This document shows positions 52,108-60,661 of a stretch of 64,000 bases of DNA, piece after piece. This DNA is from Candidatus Rifleibacteriota bacterium (GTDB lineage Bacteria > Muiribacteriota > Ozemobacteria > Ozemobacterales > Ozemobacteraceae): the NCBI GenBank assembly GCA_015233155.1, contig JADFYG010000016.1:1-64000 (forward strand). The letters are read 5' to 3'. The position numbers and the translations under genes were made by a program. The stretch's first letter is position 1. Each line of letters begins with the position of its first letter. The notes under the pieces are model-generated. The model saw only the letters and a program-made list of their open reading frames with translations. It was not told the origin of the DNA and did no database searches.

Positions 52108-52889
52108 TTCCGCTTAAAAGTCAACACGAAATTGAGATCATGCAGGTTAATGGGGGCATCTTATCAGATGTTCTCGAAGGGGTGAAACTGCTGGCCAAGC
52201 CCGGCGCTTCGACTCTTGAACTGGACCAGTTTGCTGAGGATGGCATTCGCAGAGCGGGCGCCGTTCCGGCTTTCAAGGGATATCGGGGATACAAGGCGAC
52301 TCTTTGTTGCAGTATAAACTCGGAGGTCGTTCATGGGATTCCCTCTTCTAAGCGAAAGCTTTTGGAAGGCGATATCATCAGTCTTGACATCGGTCTTAAA
52401 AAGGATGGTTTGTTCGCTGATATGGCGGTTACCATCCCGATTGGGCAGGTGAAGTCCGAGGTTCGAAACTTCCTGGATGTCGCGGAACAGTCTCTCTGGG
52501 CCGGGATCCGCCAGGTAGTGCCGGGCAATCGCCTGGGTGACATCTCTAATGCCGTTCAGCGGCAGGCGGAGAGGCACGGATACTCGGTTGTTCGCGATTA
52601 CGTCGGTCACGGCGTTGGACGCCAACTGCACGAAGAGCCGGTTCTACCCAACTTCGGACCCGCAAAAACGGGACCGCGGCTGGAGGTTGGAATGGTACTG
52701 GCGATCGAGCCGATGGTGAATATGGGTGGGTATGCGGTGCGGGTTCTGGACGATGGCTGGACGGTGGTAACAGTAGATGGTAGTCTCTCAGCCCACTTCG
52801 AGCATTCGGTCGCAGTTACCGAGCGGGGACCAATGGTTTTGACCAACCGCTCGGAGGTCACAAATAAGGGAGACGTTTTGCCGGCATGA
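52104..52889 (+). CDS. map: Type I methionine aminopeptidase
   Basis: Removes initiator Met from nascent chains. Starts at TTG overlapping the adk TGA. 261 residues. The five metal ligands are in place: [16 protein letters not shown] (two Asp), [12 protein letters not shown] (His), VLAIEPMVN (Glu) and [12 protein letters not shown] (Glu). The adk-map-infA order is a standard part of the spc-alpha cluster. It overlaps infA by four bases. Confidence 0.97.
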   Translation: MIPLKSQHEIEIMQVNGGILSDVLEGVKLLAKPGASTLELDQFAEDGIRRAGAVPAFKGYRGYKATLCCSINSEVVHGIPSSKRKLLEGDIISLDIGLKKDGLFADMAVTIPIGQVKSEVRNFLDVAEQSLWAGIRQVVPGNRLGDISNAVQRQAERHGYSVVRDYVGHGVGRQLHEEPVLPNFGPAKTGPRLEVGMVLAIEPMVNMGGYAVRVLDDGWTVVTVDGSLSAHFEHSVAVTERGPMVLTNRSEVTNKGDVLPA

Positions 52890-53104
52890 GCAAAGCTGAC
52901 ACGATTCAGGTGATGGGAAAGGTGTTGGAGCCTCTCCCAAATGCCATGTTCAAAGTTGAACTCGAGAACGGGCATGTGGTGTTGGCCCATATCTCCGGCA
53001 AGATGCGAATGCATTATATTCGCATTCTTCCAGGGGACAAGGTCACGGTTGAGCTGACCCCTTACGATCTGACGCGGGGTCGGATCGTTTATCGATTTAA
53101 GTAG
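52886..53104 (+). CDS. infA: Translation initiation factor IF-1
   Basis: 72 residues with an OB-fold that caps the A-site during initiation: [38 protein letters not shown] and [18 protein letters not shown]. The ATG overlaps the map stop (ATGA). Normal. Confidence 0.97.
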   Translation: MSKADTIQVMGKVLEPLPNAMFKVELENGHVVLAHISGKMRMHYIRILPGDKVTVELTPYDLTRGRIVYRFK

Positions 53105-53144
53105 GTTTCGGCGTTTATACGCAGACACACATCAGGAGGGAGCC

Positions 53145-53258
53145 ATGAGGGTACGCGCATCAGTTAAGAAAATTTGTGAAAAATGCAAGGTTATCAAGCG
53201 GTGTGGTGTCATCCGCATTATCTGTGAAAATCCCCGGCACAAGCAGCGCCAGGGTTGA
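53145..53258 (+). CDS. rpmJ: 50S ribosomal protein L36
   Basis: 37 codons reading [16 protein letters not shown], then [21 protein letters not shown]. The zinc ligands C11, C14, C27 and H32 are present, so this is the zinc-binding form. AGGAGGG lies six bases before the ATG. Located between infA and rpsM as in most bacteria. Confidence 0.95.
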   Translation: MRVRASVKKICEKCKVIKRCGVIRIICENPRHKQRQG

Positions 53259-53285
53259 GTTTGATTTAAGACAGGAGAAAGAAGT

Positions 53286-53648
53286 ATGGCGCGCATAGCA
53301 GGTGTTGATCTGCCGCGGGACAAGCGGGTTGAAGCCGCTCTTCCTTACATTTACGGTATTGGTTTGACTCGTTCACGCGAAATTCTCACCAAGACCAAGA
53401 TCAATCCGGATACCCGGGTTAAGAATCTTACTGAAGATGAGATAAGTCTCATCAAGCAGACGATTGATCGTGATTATCGCGTCGAGGGTGACCTCCGCCG
53501 TGAAGTCGCCATGTCTATCAAAAGGTTGATGGATATTGGTTGTTATCGTGGGCTTCGCCACCGCAAGGGCCTTCCTGTTCGCGGCCAGCGCACGAAAACC
53601 AATGCTCGTACCCGTAAGGGTCCCCGAAAGGGTGCCGGGAAGAAGTAA
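53286..53648 (+). CDS. rpsM: 30S ribosomal protein S13
   Basis: 120 residues: [20 protein letters not shown], the H2TH motif around [16 protein letters not shown], and the basic tail [20 protein letters not shown]. Contacts P-site tRNA and forms bridges with L5. It is full length, so the S13-like domain fused to L22 is an additional copy, not a relocation. Confidence 0.97.
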   Translation: MARIAGVDLPRDKRVEAALPYIYGIGLTRSREILTKTKINPDTRVKNLTEDEISLIKQTIDRDYRVEGDLRREVAMSIKRLMDIGCYRGLRHRKGLPVRGQRTKTNARTRKGPRKGAGKK

Positions 53649-53714
53649 GGGATAGAGTCAGGCAATCTTCGAGGTTGTTCCTGGCAAGAGAAATAAGCAG
53701 GAGTAAAGAGACAC

Positions 53715-54116
53715 ATGGCAAAAACAGGACCAAAGGCCAAAACCCGGACTAAACGACGGGAAAAGAAAGTCGTAAACAAAGGGCAGGCCCATGTTCAATC
53801 AACGTTCAATAACACTATCGTGACGATCACGGATCTGTCCGGAAATGTGTTGTGCTGGTCCAGCGCCGGAGCGAATAATTTCCACGGCTCCCGGAAGAGC
53901 ACACCGTATGCCGCTCAGGTTGCAGCTGAAGCTACCGGCCGCAAGGCTCAGGAATTCGGTATGCGTGAGATCGAAGTGTATGTTTCCGGCCCGGGTATGA
54001 GTCGCGAATCTGCTGTTCGGGCTTTGCAGACTTCAGGACTTTCTGTGGTCATGATAAAAGACGTGTCGGGTATTCCTCACAATGGATGCCGCCCGCCTAA
54101 GCGCCGCCGCGTCTAG
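53715..54116 (+). CDS. rpsK: 30S ribosomal protein S11
   Basis: 133 residues with a basic N-terminus ([19 protein letters not shown]). Then follow [34 protein letters not shown] and the C-terminal [15 protein letters not shown]. Lies at the platform near the E-site. 66 nt after rpsM, the longest gap in this part of the operon, with no visible hairpin. Confidence 0.97.
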   Translation: MAKTGPKAKTRTKRREKKVVNKGQAHVQSTFNNTIVTITDLSGNVLCWSSAGANNFHGSRKSTPYAAQVAAEATGRKAQEFGMREIEVYVSGPGMSRESAVRALQTSGLSVVMIKDVSGIPHNGCRPPKRRRV

Positions 54117-54129
54117 GAGAAGAGAAAAA

Positions 54130-54762
54130 ATGGCGAGATATACCGGTTCTACCTGTCGTATTTGTCGGCGTGAAGGCGATGCTCTTTTTCTGAAGGGTAT
54201 GCGCTGTTATACAGACAAGTGCGCGGTTAAAAAACGCAATCAGATTCCTGGTCAGCATGGCTCCGGGCGTATGAATAAGAAGCATACTGGGTATGAAGTA
54301 CAGCTCCGCGCCAAGCAGCGCTGTCGCAAGCAGTATGGTTTGCTCGAACGCCAGTTCAAGCTTTACTATGAGAAAGCAAACCGCCAGGCCGGAAACACCG
54401 GAGTTAACCTTTTGCATTTGCTCGAGACTCGTCTTGACAATGTCGTCTATCGGATGGGCTTCGGTATTTCCCGTTCTCAGTCGCGCATGTGGGTTACTCA
54501 GGCGCATTTCGAAGTGAACGGAAAGCCCGTGAACATTCCCAGCTATGCTGTCAAAACAGGCGATGTTGTTTCCCTGAAAGAGAAAAGCTCACTCAGGAAG
54601 CCTCTGAAAGATCAGATGCAAGCCACTGCCAGCCGCGAAAAGGCGCCATGGCTTGATGTCGATCGTGAAAATCTCAAAGGGCGCTTCGTCAGTATGCCAG
54701 AACGTTCTCAGCTCGATCAGAAGATTCAGGAATCGCTAATCATCGAGTTCTATTCGCGGTAA
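54130..54762 (+). CDS. rpsD: 30S ribosomal protein S4, zinc-finger type
   Basis: Start ATG 54130 (MARYTGSTCRICRREGDAL), with AGGAGA nine bases upstream, overlapping the end of rpsK. 210 residues. Four cysteines (C9, C12, C26, C31) form the zinc site of C+ S4 proteins. The S4 RNA-binding domain contains LETRLDNVVYRMGFGISRSQ. Initiates 16S assembly. Confidence 0.97.
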   Translation: MARYTGSTCRICRREGDALFLKGMRCYTDKCAVKKRNQIPGQHGSGRMNKKHTGYEVQLRAKQRCRKQYGLLERQFKLYYEKANRQAGNTGVNLLHLLETRLDNVVYRMGFGISRSQSRMWVTQAHFEVNGKPVNIPSYAVKTGDVVSLKEKSSLRKPLKDQMQATASREKAPWLDVDRENLKGRFVSMPERSQLDQKIQESLIIEFYSR

Positions 54763-54784
54763 GCTTTAAGGAGGATGTTTCAAG

Positions 54785-55867
54785 GTGATTGAAATCAACA
54801 AACCCAAAGTTAAATATGCCTCCGATGCTGCTTCCGATGACGAAGTAGTTTTTGAGCGCCAGATTAAATTCGACCCCGTCGATATTACCTATGACATGGG
54901 CAAGGTTCCAAACCATGGAACCCTCACTATAGAACCTCTTGAAAAGGGTTACGGGACGACTTTGGGCAATGCGTTTCGACGCGTTTTGCTCGCATCTCTC
55001 CCCGGTTCTGCCGTTTGTGGTGTGAAGATCGATGGTGTTTTACACGAGTTTTGCAGTATTCCAGGCGTCGTTGAGGATGTCACGGAGATTATTCTTAATC
55101 TCAAGAAATTGGTTGTGAATGTCCACCAGGATCAGCCTTTGACGGTCAGACTCGAAGTAAGCGGTCCCTGTGAAGTGACTGCTTCAGATATCATACCGAA
55201 CAGCAGTTTGCATATTGTCGATAAGAATGTGCATATTGCACATGTTACCGGTGATATCAAGCTGGGAATGGACATCACCTTCAAGCGCGGTCGCGGGTAT
55301 CATCTCGCGGACGCACACAAGGAAGCCGGCCAGCAGATCGGTCTGATTCTTGTGGATTCGCAGTTCTCCCCTGTGACTAAAGTCATGTTCAATGTTGCTG
55401 ATGCCCGCGTTGGTCAGGACATCAATTTTGACAAGCTTACACTCCAGGTCTGGACCAACGGAAGCATGAAGGCAAGTGAAGCAATTGAACTGGCCGGAAA
55501 ATTCCTGCGTGCGCACATTGATCTGTTTTCCAATCTCGAAGAAGTTATTTCCGATGATTCCGAAGACAGTGATGTTGTACCGGCCAAAGAAGATCTGGTC
55601 ATGGTTTCTTCCCAGAAGAAGGAAACAGCTACCAAGAGTTATCACGACATTCTTATCAAGGATCTCGAGTTCTCTGTTCGTTCCAGAAATTGTCTCAAAA
55701 AGGCTGGAATCAACACGCTTGGCGATCTGATTGGCAAGAAGGCCGGTGATTTGCTCGAGATCAAGAATTTCGGCAAAAAATCGCTAAAAGAGATCCGGGA
55801 AAAGCTTGCACAGTTCAATCTTATTATGCCCGGAGATGAAAACGGTGGAGGTACCGAGGTAATATGA
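54785..55867 (+). CDS. rpoA: RNA polymerase alpha subunit
   Basis: Starts at GTG 54785, nine bases after AAGGAGG. 360 residues, about 30-45 longer than usual. The N-terminal domain (GYGTTLGNAFRRVLLASLPG) dimerises to seed polymerase assembly. An acidic linker (ISDDSEDSDVVPAKEDL) leads to the C-terminal domain (KDLEFSVRSRNCLKKAGI, LLEIKNFGKKSLKEI) that binds UP elements and activators. Extra length lies in the N-terminus and linker. It overlaps rplQ by four bases. Confidence 0.97.
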   Translation: MIEINKPKVKYASDAASDDEVVFERQIKFDPVDITYDMGKVPNHGTLTIEPLEKGYGTTLGNAFRRVLLASLPGSAVCGVKIDGVLHEFCSIPGVVEDVTEIILNLKKLVVNVHQDQPLTVRLEVSGPCEVTASDIIPNSSLHIVDKNVHIAHVTGDIKLGMDITFKRGRGYHLADAHKEAGQQIGLILVDSQFSPVTKVMFNVADARVGQDINFDKLTLQVWTNGSMKASEAIELAGKFLRAHIDLFSNLEEVISDDSEDSDVVPAKEDLVMVSSQKKETATKSYHDILIKDLEFSVRSRNCLKKAGINTLGDLIGKKAGDLLEIKNFGKKSLKEIREKLAQFNLIMPGDENGGGTEVI

Positions 55868-56415
55868 GACACCAGAAAACAGGGAGAAAGTTCGGCCGTG
55901 AGTCCCATCAGCGGGCGGCCTTGTTTCGCTCGTTGTGCACTTCCCTTGTAAAGTACGAGCGTATCACGACAACACTTCAGAAGGCAAAAGATATGCGTCG
56001 TTTCATCGAAGAGGCTGTATCGATTGCAATGACGCCTGATGCTGAGAAAAATCCACGGCTTGCCGGATATTTCCACGCTGTTGCCGATCGCGAGATTGTC
56101 GGTCGTCAAAACATCCTGAACTATTGTTCCAATCTCAAGAAGGACGTTCGCGAGAAATTGGAAAAGTATATGAAGGATCCCGATAAGAATGAAAAGCCGG
56201 AATTCGTTGTTGAGTATCTGGCTTCCAAGGGCGATCGGGCTAAGGGGCCACGGATCATGCGTGTGGAAGGTGTTATGAACAAGCTGATCAAGACCATCGC
56301 GCCGCGATTCAAGGATGCTAAGGGCGATGTGACAGGTGGCTACACACGCATCTACAAGCTCGGCTTTCGTCGCGGCGATTGCGCCGAGATGGCGATTATC
56401 GAGTTCTCACGCTAA
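55864..56415 (+). CDS. rplQ: 50S ribosomal protein L17 with internal insertion
   Basis: 183 residues versus ~120-130. The ends are standard (MRHQKTGRKFGRESHQRAAL and GGYTRIYKLGFRRGDCAEMA). Between the RRFIEEAVSIAM helix (~60) and NKLIKTIAPRF (~145) there are roughly 60 extra, mostly helical charged residues (VREKLEKYMKDPDKNEKPE). L17 lies at the bottom of the 50S near the tunnel exit. Last ribosomal gene of the superoperon. Confidence 0.95.
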   Translation: MRHQKTGRKFGRESHQRAALFRSLCTSLVKYERITTTLQKAKDMRRFIEEAVSIAMTPDAEKNPRLAGYFHAVADREIVGRQNILNYCSNLKKDVREKLEKYMKDPDKNEKPEFVVEYLASKGDRAKGPRIMRVEGVMNKLIKTIAPRFKDAKGDVTGGYTRIYKLGFRRGDCAEMAIIEFSR

Positions 56416-56447
56416 ACCAGGAGTTCCCGCAAGGACTTTCCCACGCC

Positions 56448-57275
56448 ATGATTCGGTTTGAAAAGGTTGCTTTTCGATACCCGGATCGAACGGAAAAGAA
56501 AGACCAGTCTCTGAGGGCAGCGTGCGAACGCACCTCAGAAGTGGAATTACCAGAAACATGTACCCCCTCGGTTTTCGAGGGGGTTTCTTTTTGCCTGAAA
56601 AAAGGGGAACTTGTCGGCCTGGCAGGCGGCAATGGGGCAGGAAAGTCGACAATTGCCCTGCTCGCAGCCGGATTGCGATTACCTACTGCCGGTTCAGTTA
56701 CTGTCGTCGAGGTGTCCACCGCCAGTCGCGATCCCGAAATTCAGCGACGCGTTGGTATTCTTTTTCAGTCTCCGGATCACCAGATCGTTGGCATTACGGT
56801 CGAAGAAGATCTGGCTTTTGGCCTTGAAAACCTGGGAATCTCGCGTGATGAGATGCACAGCCGGGTGCGTCATGTGGCGGAGGCCTTTGGCCTTGGCCAA
56901 TATCTGCGAGTCCCGGTAAAACATCTGTCTGGTGGTGTTATGCAGAGGCTTGCTATCGCAGGCGTCATGGTAATGGAGCCGGATTTTTTGATTCTTGATG
57001 AGCCGACTTCTCAGCTCGACCCGTGGGCTCGTCGTGAGGCCTGGAAGCAGATCGTTGAGCTTCAATCATCACACGGTCTGGGAATACTTGTCATTTCTCA
57101 GCAGCCGTTCGATCTTGAGAGGGTTCCGAGAATGCTCGTAGTCGCGAACGGGAGACTGGCTTTTGATGGAGCATCGGGCGATTTGTGGAAGCATCCCGAA
57201 GTCGGCGCGTGGGGCATTCGAGTGCCAGAATCCGCTCTCATGGCTGGTTTATTAACCACAGATAACCTCAGATAA
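56448..57275 (+). CDS. ecfA1: Energy-coupling factor transporter ATPase EcfA1
   Basis: ATPase of an ECF vitamin/metal importer. Start ATG 56448 (MIRFEKVAFRYPDR) gives 275 residues. Motifs: Walker A GNGAGKST, Q-loop FQSPDHQIVG, signature LSGGVMQRLAIAG, Walker B FLILDEPTSQLD. Between RYP and VFEGVSF about 30 extra residues are present where homologues have a few. That DNA contains a perfect terminator hairpin (56563-56592). The 3' end (LLTTDNLR) runs into an intergenic repeat (ATTAACCACAGAT), so the natural C-terminus may have been altered. It follows rplQ as in many Firmicutes-like operons, 32 nt downstream. Confidence 0.92.
   Translation: MIRFEKVAFRYPDRTEKKDQSLRAACERTSEVELPETCTPSVFEGVSFCLKKGELVGLAGGNGAGKSTIALLAAGLRLPTAGSVTVVEVSTASRDPEIQRRVGILFQSPDHQIVGITVEEDLAFGLENLGISRDEMHSRVRHVAEAFGLGQYLRVPVKHLSGGVMQRLAIAGVMVMEPDFLILDEPTSQLDPWARREAWKQIVELQSSHGLGILVISQQPFDLERVPRMLVVANGRLAFDGASGDLWKHPEVGAWGIRVPESALMAGLLTTDNLR
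56563..56592 (+). terminator. Intrinsic terminator inside ecfA1
   Basis: CCCCCTCG (56563-56570), loop GTTTT, CGAGGGGG (56576-56583), then TTTCTTTTT. It lies 148 nt after the rplQ stop and 115 nt inside ecfA1, so it could end ribosomal-operon transcription before the transporter genes. Confidence 0.8.
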
Positions 57276-57345
57276 AGACCGAAAGAGAATTAACCACAGA
57301 TGGACACGGATGAACACAGATAAAAACCGAAAATTAACCATACAG
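57251..57345. repeat. Intergenic 'AACCACAGAT' direct repeats
   Basis: TTAACCACAGAT occurs at ~57254 and again near 57291, with related CACGGATGAACACAGAT and AGATAAA-GACCGAAA / AGATAAAAACCGAAA blocks between and after. This class of tandem/dispersed repeat is familiar from intergenic regions of many environmental bacteria. The first unit overlaps the end of ecfA1. The rest of the 286-bp gap to ecfA2 holds only a GC-rich hairpin. Confidence 0.7.
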
Positions 57346-57376
57346 ATTCCTGCAAAATTGATTACGAAACAGGTGG

Positions 57377-57404
57377 GGCGGGACCGCCGGGCCCGCCGAG
57401 TTTT
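57377..57404 (+). terminator. Weak hairpin after ecfA1
   Basis: GGCGGG (57377-57382) and CCCGCC (57392-57397) with a 9-nt loop are followed by GAGTTTT. A possible terminator, not convincing. Confidence 0.3.
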
Positions 57405-57561
57405 ATGCAGTGTAATCAGCAATAGCGCTAGATTTTATATCTTACGGAATTTTGCAAGTTGCTCAACAGATAAGACTATTCCTGATTAATCAGGTAGGGA
57501 TACGGTGAACCGTTTTTGGGAAATAAAATTCAATGCGACTTTATATAACGAATAAGAATCA

Positions 57562-58617
57562 ATGGTTGATAATTTTTTAAAGATGGGAATCAGCTGTTCT
57601 ACTTCGTTTTCGACGTCTTTGGAGCGAAGGCTTGCTCTCCGTGATTTGAGCCTTGGGCGTCCGGAATTTCCGATTGCCGGGCGGCTTTCGGGATGTTTTA
57701 GACCGGGCAGAATAAATATGATTATTGGCCCGTCCGGGAGCGGAAAAACAACACTGTTGCTGACATTGGCCGGGCTCATCCAGCCTCTGGATGGCAAGAT
57801 TTTATGGGAAGAATCGGACATTGGACATGATGTCAGCATTGCTGACATAGACAGTGCTGACAAAAACAGTATTACTGGTACAAATAAAGTTTCGAGAATC
57901 GACGATATTTCGGGCAGTGACAACGTCGCCGGCATTGACAGTGCCAGGGACAATGGCAAAATTGCGTTTACAAACAAGCCCCGATTCGAAATACCATGGG
58001 AACCTGATCACCGCTGTGTTGGGCTTGCGTTTCAGAGCCCTGAAACCATGTTTTTTGCGCCTTCCGTCGGAGAAGAAGTCATGTTTGGTCTGCTGGAAAG
58101 CGGGTTGAATGCCCCTGATGCTGAGAATACCGGGCGGGCATGGCTTGAGTCATGGGGGTTGCATCCGCCTGAGTTCTGGCACAGAAACCCTTTTCACCTT
58201 TCCGGGGGTGAAAAACGGCGTGTTGCTCTTGCCTCGGCCACGGCATTCAGACCTGCTATGATGCTTCTTGACGAACCGACGGCAGGCCTCGATCTTCATG
58301 GGCAGGCTCATCTGTGTTCTCTTTTGGCGGAGATTTCCAAAAATCATCTAATTATTCTTGTTACGCATGATCCGGAGATGGTTATTCATCAGGCTGGAAC
58401 AATTCTTCTTATGAACAACGGTAATACGCGCTGGTTCGATAATGGAAGGCTTTTTCTGAAAGCCGCATTGGACAATACCGAGCTTTATCCGCTTCCAGAA
58501 TGGTATCAGGCGGCGCTTTTGCCTTACGGAGAAATTGCTGAACCACCCTGGCCTGTGGCGCAGGAGGTGCGTAACTTCATCTCTTCGGCGACCGATTCTA
58601 AAACAGTTCGTAAGTAA
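57562..58617 (+). CDS. ecfA2: Energy-coupling factor transporter ATPase EcfA2, with insertion
   Basis: Second ATPase of the ECF module, 351 residues (about 280 is usual). Walker A GPSGSGKTTLLL, Q-loop FQSPETMFF, signature LSGGEKRRVALAS, Walker B MMLLDEPTAGLD and H-loop VTHDPEM are all intact. Between DGKILWEESDIG and the Q-loop about 55 residues are inserted. They are Asp/Ser/Asn-rich and internally repetitive (IADIDSADKN, IDDISGSDN, AGIDSARDN), apparently expanded from a short unit. The start is uncertain; ATG 57562 has no strong Shine-Dalgarno. ecfT follows after 11 nt. Confidence 0.9.
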   Translation: MVDNFLKMGISCSTSFSTSLERRLALRDLSLGRPEFPIAGRLSGCFRPGRINMIIGPSGSGKTTLLLTLAGLIQPLDGKILWEESDIGHDVSIADIDSADKNSITGTNKVSRIDDISGSDNVAGIDSARDNGKIAFTNKPRFEIPWEPDHRCVGLAFQSPETMFFAPSVGEEVMFGLLESGLNAPDAENTGRAWLESWGLHPPEFWHRNPFHLSGGEKRRVALASATAFRPAMMLLDEPTAGLDLHGQAHLCSLLAEISKNHLIILVTHDPEMVIHQAGTILLMNNGNTRWFDNGRLFLKAALDNTELYPLPEWYQAALLPYGEIAEPPWPVAQEVRNFISSATDSKTVRK

Positions 58618-58628
58618 GAGGTTTTAAA

Positions 58629-59408
58629 ATGGCCGGTGGCACCTTTCTGGAATTTGTGCCGGGTGAGGGATGGGTTCACAAGCTCCATCCTGTTGCAAAA
58701 GGCATGGCAACATTTGTCGCGATTCTTCTTTTTTCACTGCATGGCTTCGGTCTAAAAGGCAACCTTACCGGATTAACCATTTTATTGTTGGGAATGTTCG
58801 TATCCGAATTACCCGTTCGTCGAATAATTGCGGCGTTAAAAAGCCTTTGGTTTCTGCTGGTTCTGGTAGTAGTTGTTCAGTCCTGTTCCGGGGCTCCGCA
58901 CGCTTTTTTATCAGCGCTGGATTCGCTGGCTCGAATGGTGGGAATATTCCTGTGTTCAGCAGTGTTTGTGACAATCTCGTCGCCATCGGAGTTGACGATT
59001 TTCTGGGAAGCCTGCTTCCGGCCGCTGCGTATTGTGCGTTTTCCCGTGCGTGAAGCTGCGTTGGTAATGGTCGTTGCCGTGCGTTTTCTGCCGGCGATTC
59101 TGGATGAAGTAGAGCGCATTCGCTTGGCACAGATGGCGAGAGGCGCCAGATTCGGAAAGAATGAGGGAGTCTGGCAGAGCGCAAAACGTGTCATGCCTCT
59201 GCTTATTCCAACACTGGTTTTATCTATTCAACGCGCCGAGATACTGGCTGTTGCCATGGAAGCCCGCTGTTATCGCCTGGACAGGCCGCATACCCGCTAT
59301 CTCGATCATAAGTATGGTTTGAATGAAGCTATCTTGTTTCTATTTCTTGCAGTATTAGCGGCTGTATCATTCAGCCATGGCTGGTTTGAAAAAACGAATC
59401 GTTTTTGA
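58629..59408 (+). CDS. ecfT: Energy-coupling factor transporter transmembrane protein EcfT
   Basis: Membrane scaffold linking the two ATPases to substrate-binding S components. 259 residues, five to six hydrophobic segments. The coupling-helix signatures are QMARGARFGK and AVAMEARCYR (Ala-Arg-Gly pattern). No S component is adjacent, so this is probably a group II ECF module shared by several S proteins encoded elsewhere. TAAGAGG precedes the ATG. The gap to the next gene (59409-59556) holds a repeat copy, not a gene. Confidence 0.94.
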   Translation: MAGGTFLEFVPGEGWVHKLHPVAKGMATFVAILLFSLHGFGLKGNLTGLTILLLGMFVSELPVRRIIAALKSLWFLLVLVVVVQSCSGAPHAFLSALDSLARMVGIFLCSAVFVTISSPSELTIFWEACFRPLRIVRFPVREAALVMVVAVRFLPAILDEVERIRLAQMARGARFGKNEGVWQSAKRVMPLLIPTLVLSIQRAEILAVAMEARCYRLDRPHTRYLDHKYGLNEAILFLFLAVLAAVSFSHGWFEKTNRF

Positions 59409-59462
59409 TCAGATCAATCGTAAAATTATGTGAGAGATCTCATAGTAATACAAGATTTCTCC

Positions 59463-59530
59463 CTTCGGTCCGAATTCAGATTTGACTCGCTGGGAAAAAT
59501 GTTGGAAGATGTCTGAGGTCGATGGAGAAG
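59463..59530 (+). repeat. 68-nt direct repeat, copy A
   Basis: Matches 60662-60729 with about seven mismatches by eye (e.g. shared GGGAAAAATGTTGGAAGATG). In one frame both copies read LR(S/P)EFRFD(S/T)LGKMLEDV then TGA. The two copies flank the VapBC-like pair and the RT fragment. Confidence 0.85.
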
Positions 59531-59556
59531 ATAAAATGGTCTGGTGAGGTGCGCAA

Positions 59557-59814
59557 ATGGCAACAAGATCAATTTTTGAAAAAAGAATTTTGAGGGAAAT
59601 TCATGACATTCCTGAATTTGCCCAGGAAAAACTTGAAAAACTCATTCGATTTTTCAAGGAAGAGTTTCTAGGCTCCAAAGCTCCCAGCGATGAAAGGACA
59701 AAAGAGCTACTTGCTTTGGCCGGTTCCTGGGAAGATGATCGACCGGCGGAAGAAATTATTCGTGAGATTTATTCTGCCAGAAGATCCAGAACGAAACCGG
59801 TAAGGTTCTCGTGA
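59557..59814 (+). CDS. Antitoxin-like protein of a PIN module
   Basis: 85 residues, beginning MATRSIFEKRILREIHDIPE. Helical N-terminus (QEKLEKLIRFFKEEFLG) and a C-terminal segment typical of antitoxins that bind PIN toxins (LALAGSWEDDRPAEEIIREI, cf. 'GSWxDxxxxxxIxxxI'). No DNA-binding motif is obvious. The TGA stop overlaps the GTG start of the toxin (GTGA), giving translational coupling. Confidence 0.75.
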   Translation: MATRSIFEKRILREIHDIPEFAQEKLEKLIRFFKEEFLGSKAPSDERTKELLALAGSWEDDRPAEEIIREIYSARRSRTKPVRFS

Positions 59815-60212
59815 TTTATATACTCGATACGAACATTTGTATTTATTTTTTCAAAGCAAACCCTCATGTGATGGCACAGATCGAAGAAATCGGATTGCCT
59901 TCTCTCGCTGTCACTAACTCAGTTTTGGCTGAACTATATTTCGGTGCCTTTCATTCAAAACGAGTTGAAAAAAATATTGAAACTATTGATAAATTCAAGA
60001 AACTTGTGAAGATCATTCCTGATAGCGATTCTTCGGCTAAAATTTTTGGCGAAGAAAAAGCCAAACTTCTCAAAACGGGGAAGCCTCTCGATGATTTTGA
60101 TATTCACATCGCATCGATTGCATTGGCGCATAAAAGCATCTTGGTAACCAACAATCAGGCCCATTTCAAGCGCATTTCCGGTCTTAAACTTGCAAACTGG
60201 CTTCAAGAATAG
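59811..60212 (+). CDS. vapC: PIN-domain ribonuclease toxin VapC
   Basis: 133 residues from GTG 59811: MIYILDTNICIYFFKANP with D6, then E41 (VLAELYFGA), D97 (PLDDFDIHIAS) and LVTNNQAHF. These are the acidic set of VapC metal-dependent RNases. The typical LLKTGKPLDDFDIHIA segment places it in the tRNA-fMet/SRL-cleaving type of VapC, although the target cannot be read from sequence. Upstream gene is its coupled antitoxin. The pair lies between two copies of a 68-nt repeat. Confidence 0.9.
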   Translation: MIYILDTNICIYFFKANPHVMAQIEEIGLPSLAVTNSVLAELYFGAFHSKRVEKNIETIDKFKKLVKIIPDSDSSAKIFGEEKAKLLKTGKPLDDFDIHIASIALAHKSILVTNNQAHFKRISGLKLANWLQE

Positions 60213-60325
60213 CTTTTATGTCCCGAGTCTTTTCCGATTCGTGATTGGTGGGAACTATGTCGTAATAAGGGAAAACCGGCTTGGCCGGTACAGCCTTTGT
60301 TAAAATCACCGGAAAAATAAACACC

Positions 60326-60646
60326 ATGAAGTTATTCGGCGGACTGTGGCTAAAAATATGTTCCGCAGAAAACCTTCATCGGGCAATGCTTCGCGCCGCT
60401 CAAGGTAAACGGGCACGTGGTCCCGTCGCCAGTTTCCTCGCCGATCCAGGGAATGAGCTCGATACCCTCAGGCAAGAGCTTTTAGCTTGTTGCTACCGCC
60501 CCGCTCCATTCATTCAGTTCGGCGTACTTGATCCGAAGCCGCGCATGATCAGTTGCGCATCTTTCCGCGACCGGGTCGTGCATCATGCAGTGTGTGATCT
60601 TATCGGGCCATTTCTTGAACGCTCCTTCATTGCAGATTCCTTTTAG
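60326..60646 (+). pseudogene. Truncated DGR-type reverse transcriptase (N-terminal fragment)
   Basis: About 106 codons reading MKLFGGLWLKICSAENLHRA ... GPVASFLADPGNELDTLRQE ... CYRPAPFIQFGVLDPKPRMI ... FRDRVVHHAVCDLIGPFLER ... SFIADSF, then TAG. This matches the N-terminal region (before the first catalytic motif) of diversity-generating-retroelement reverse transcriptases, whose landmarks are LWxxI.S.ENL, YRPGPY..F.I.EPKPR.I and FRDRVVHHALC. The usual continuation SYACRxGKGTHxA and the YxDD palm are missing. After the TAG, the 68-nt repeat and the template-like block follow. The protein cannot be active. Confidence 0.8.
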
Positions 60647-60661
60647 GCAAGCATTCGTTAT

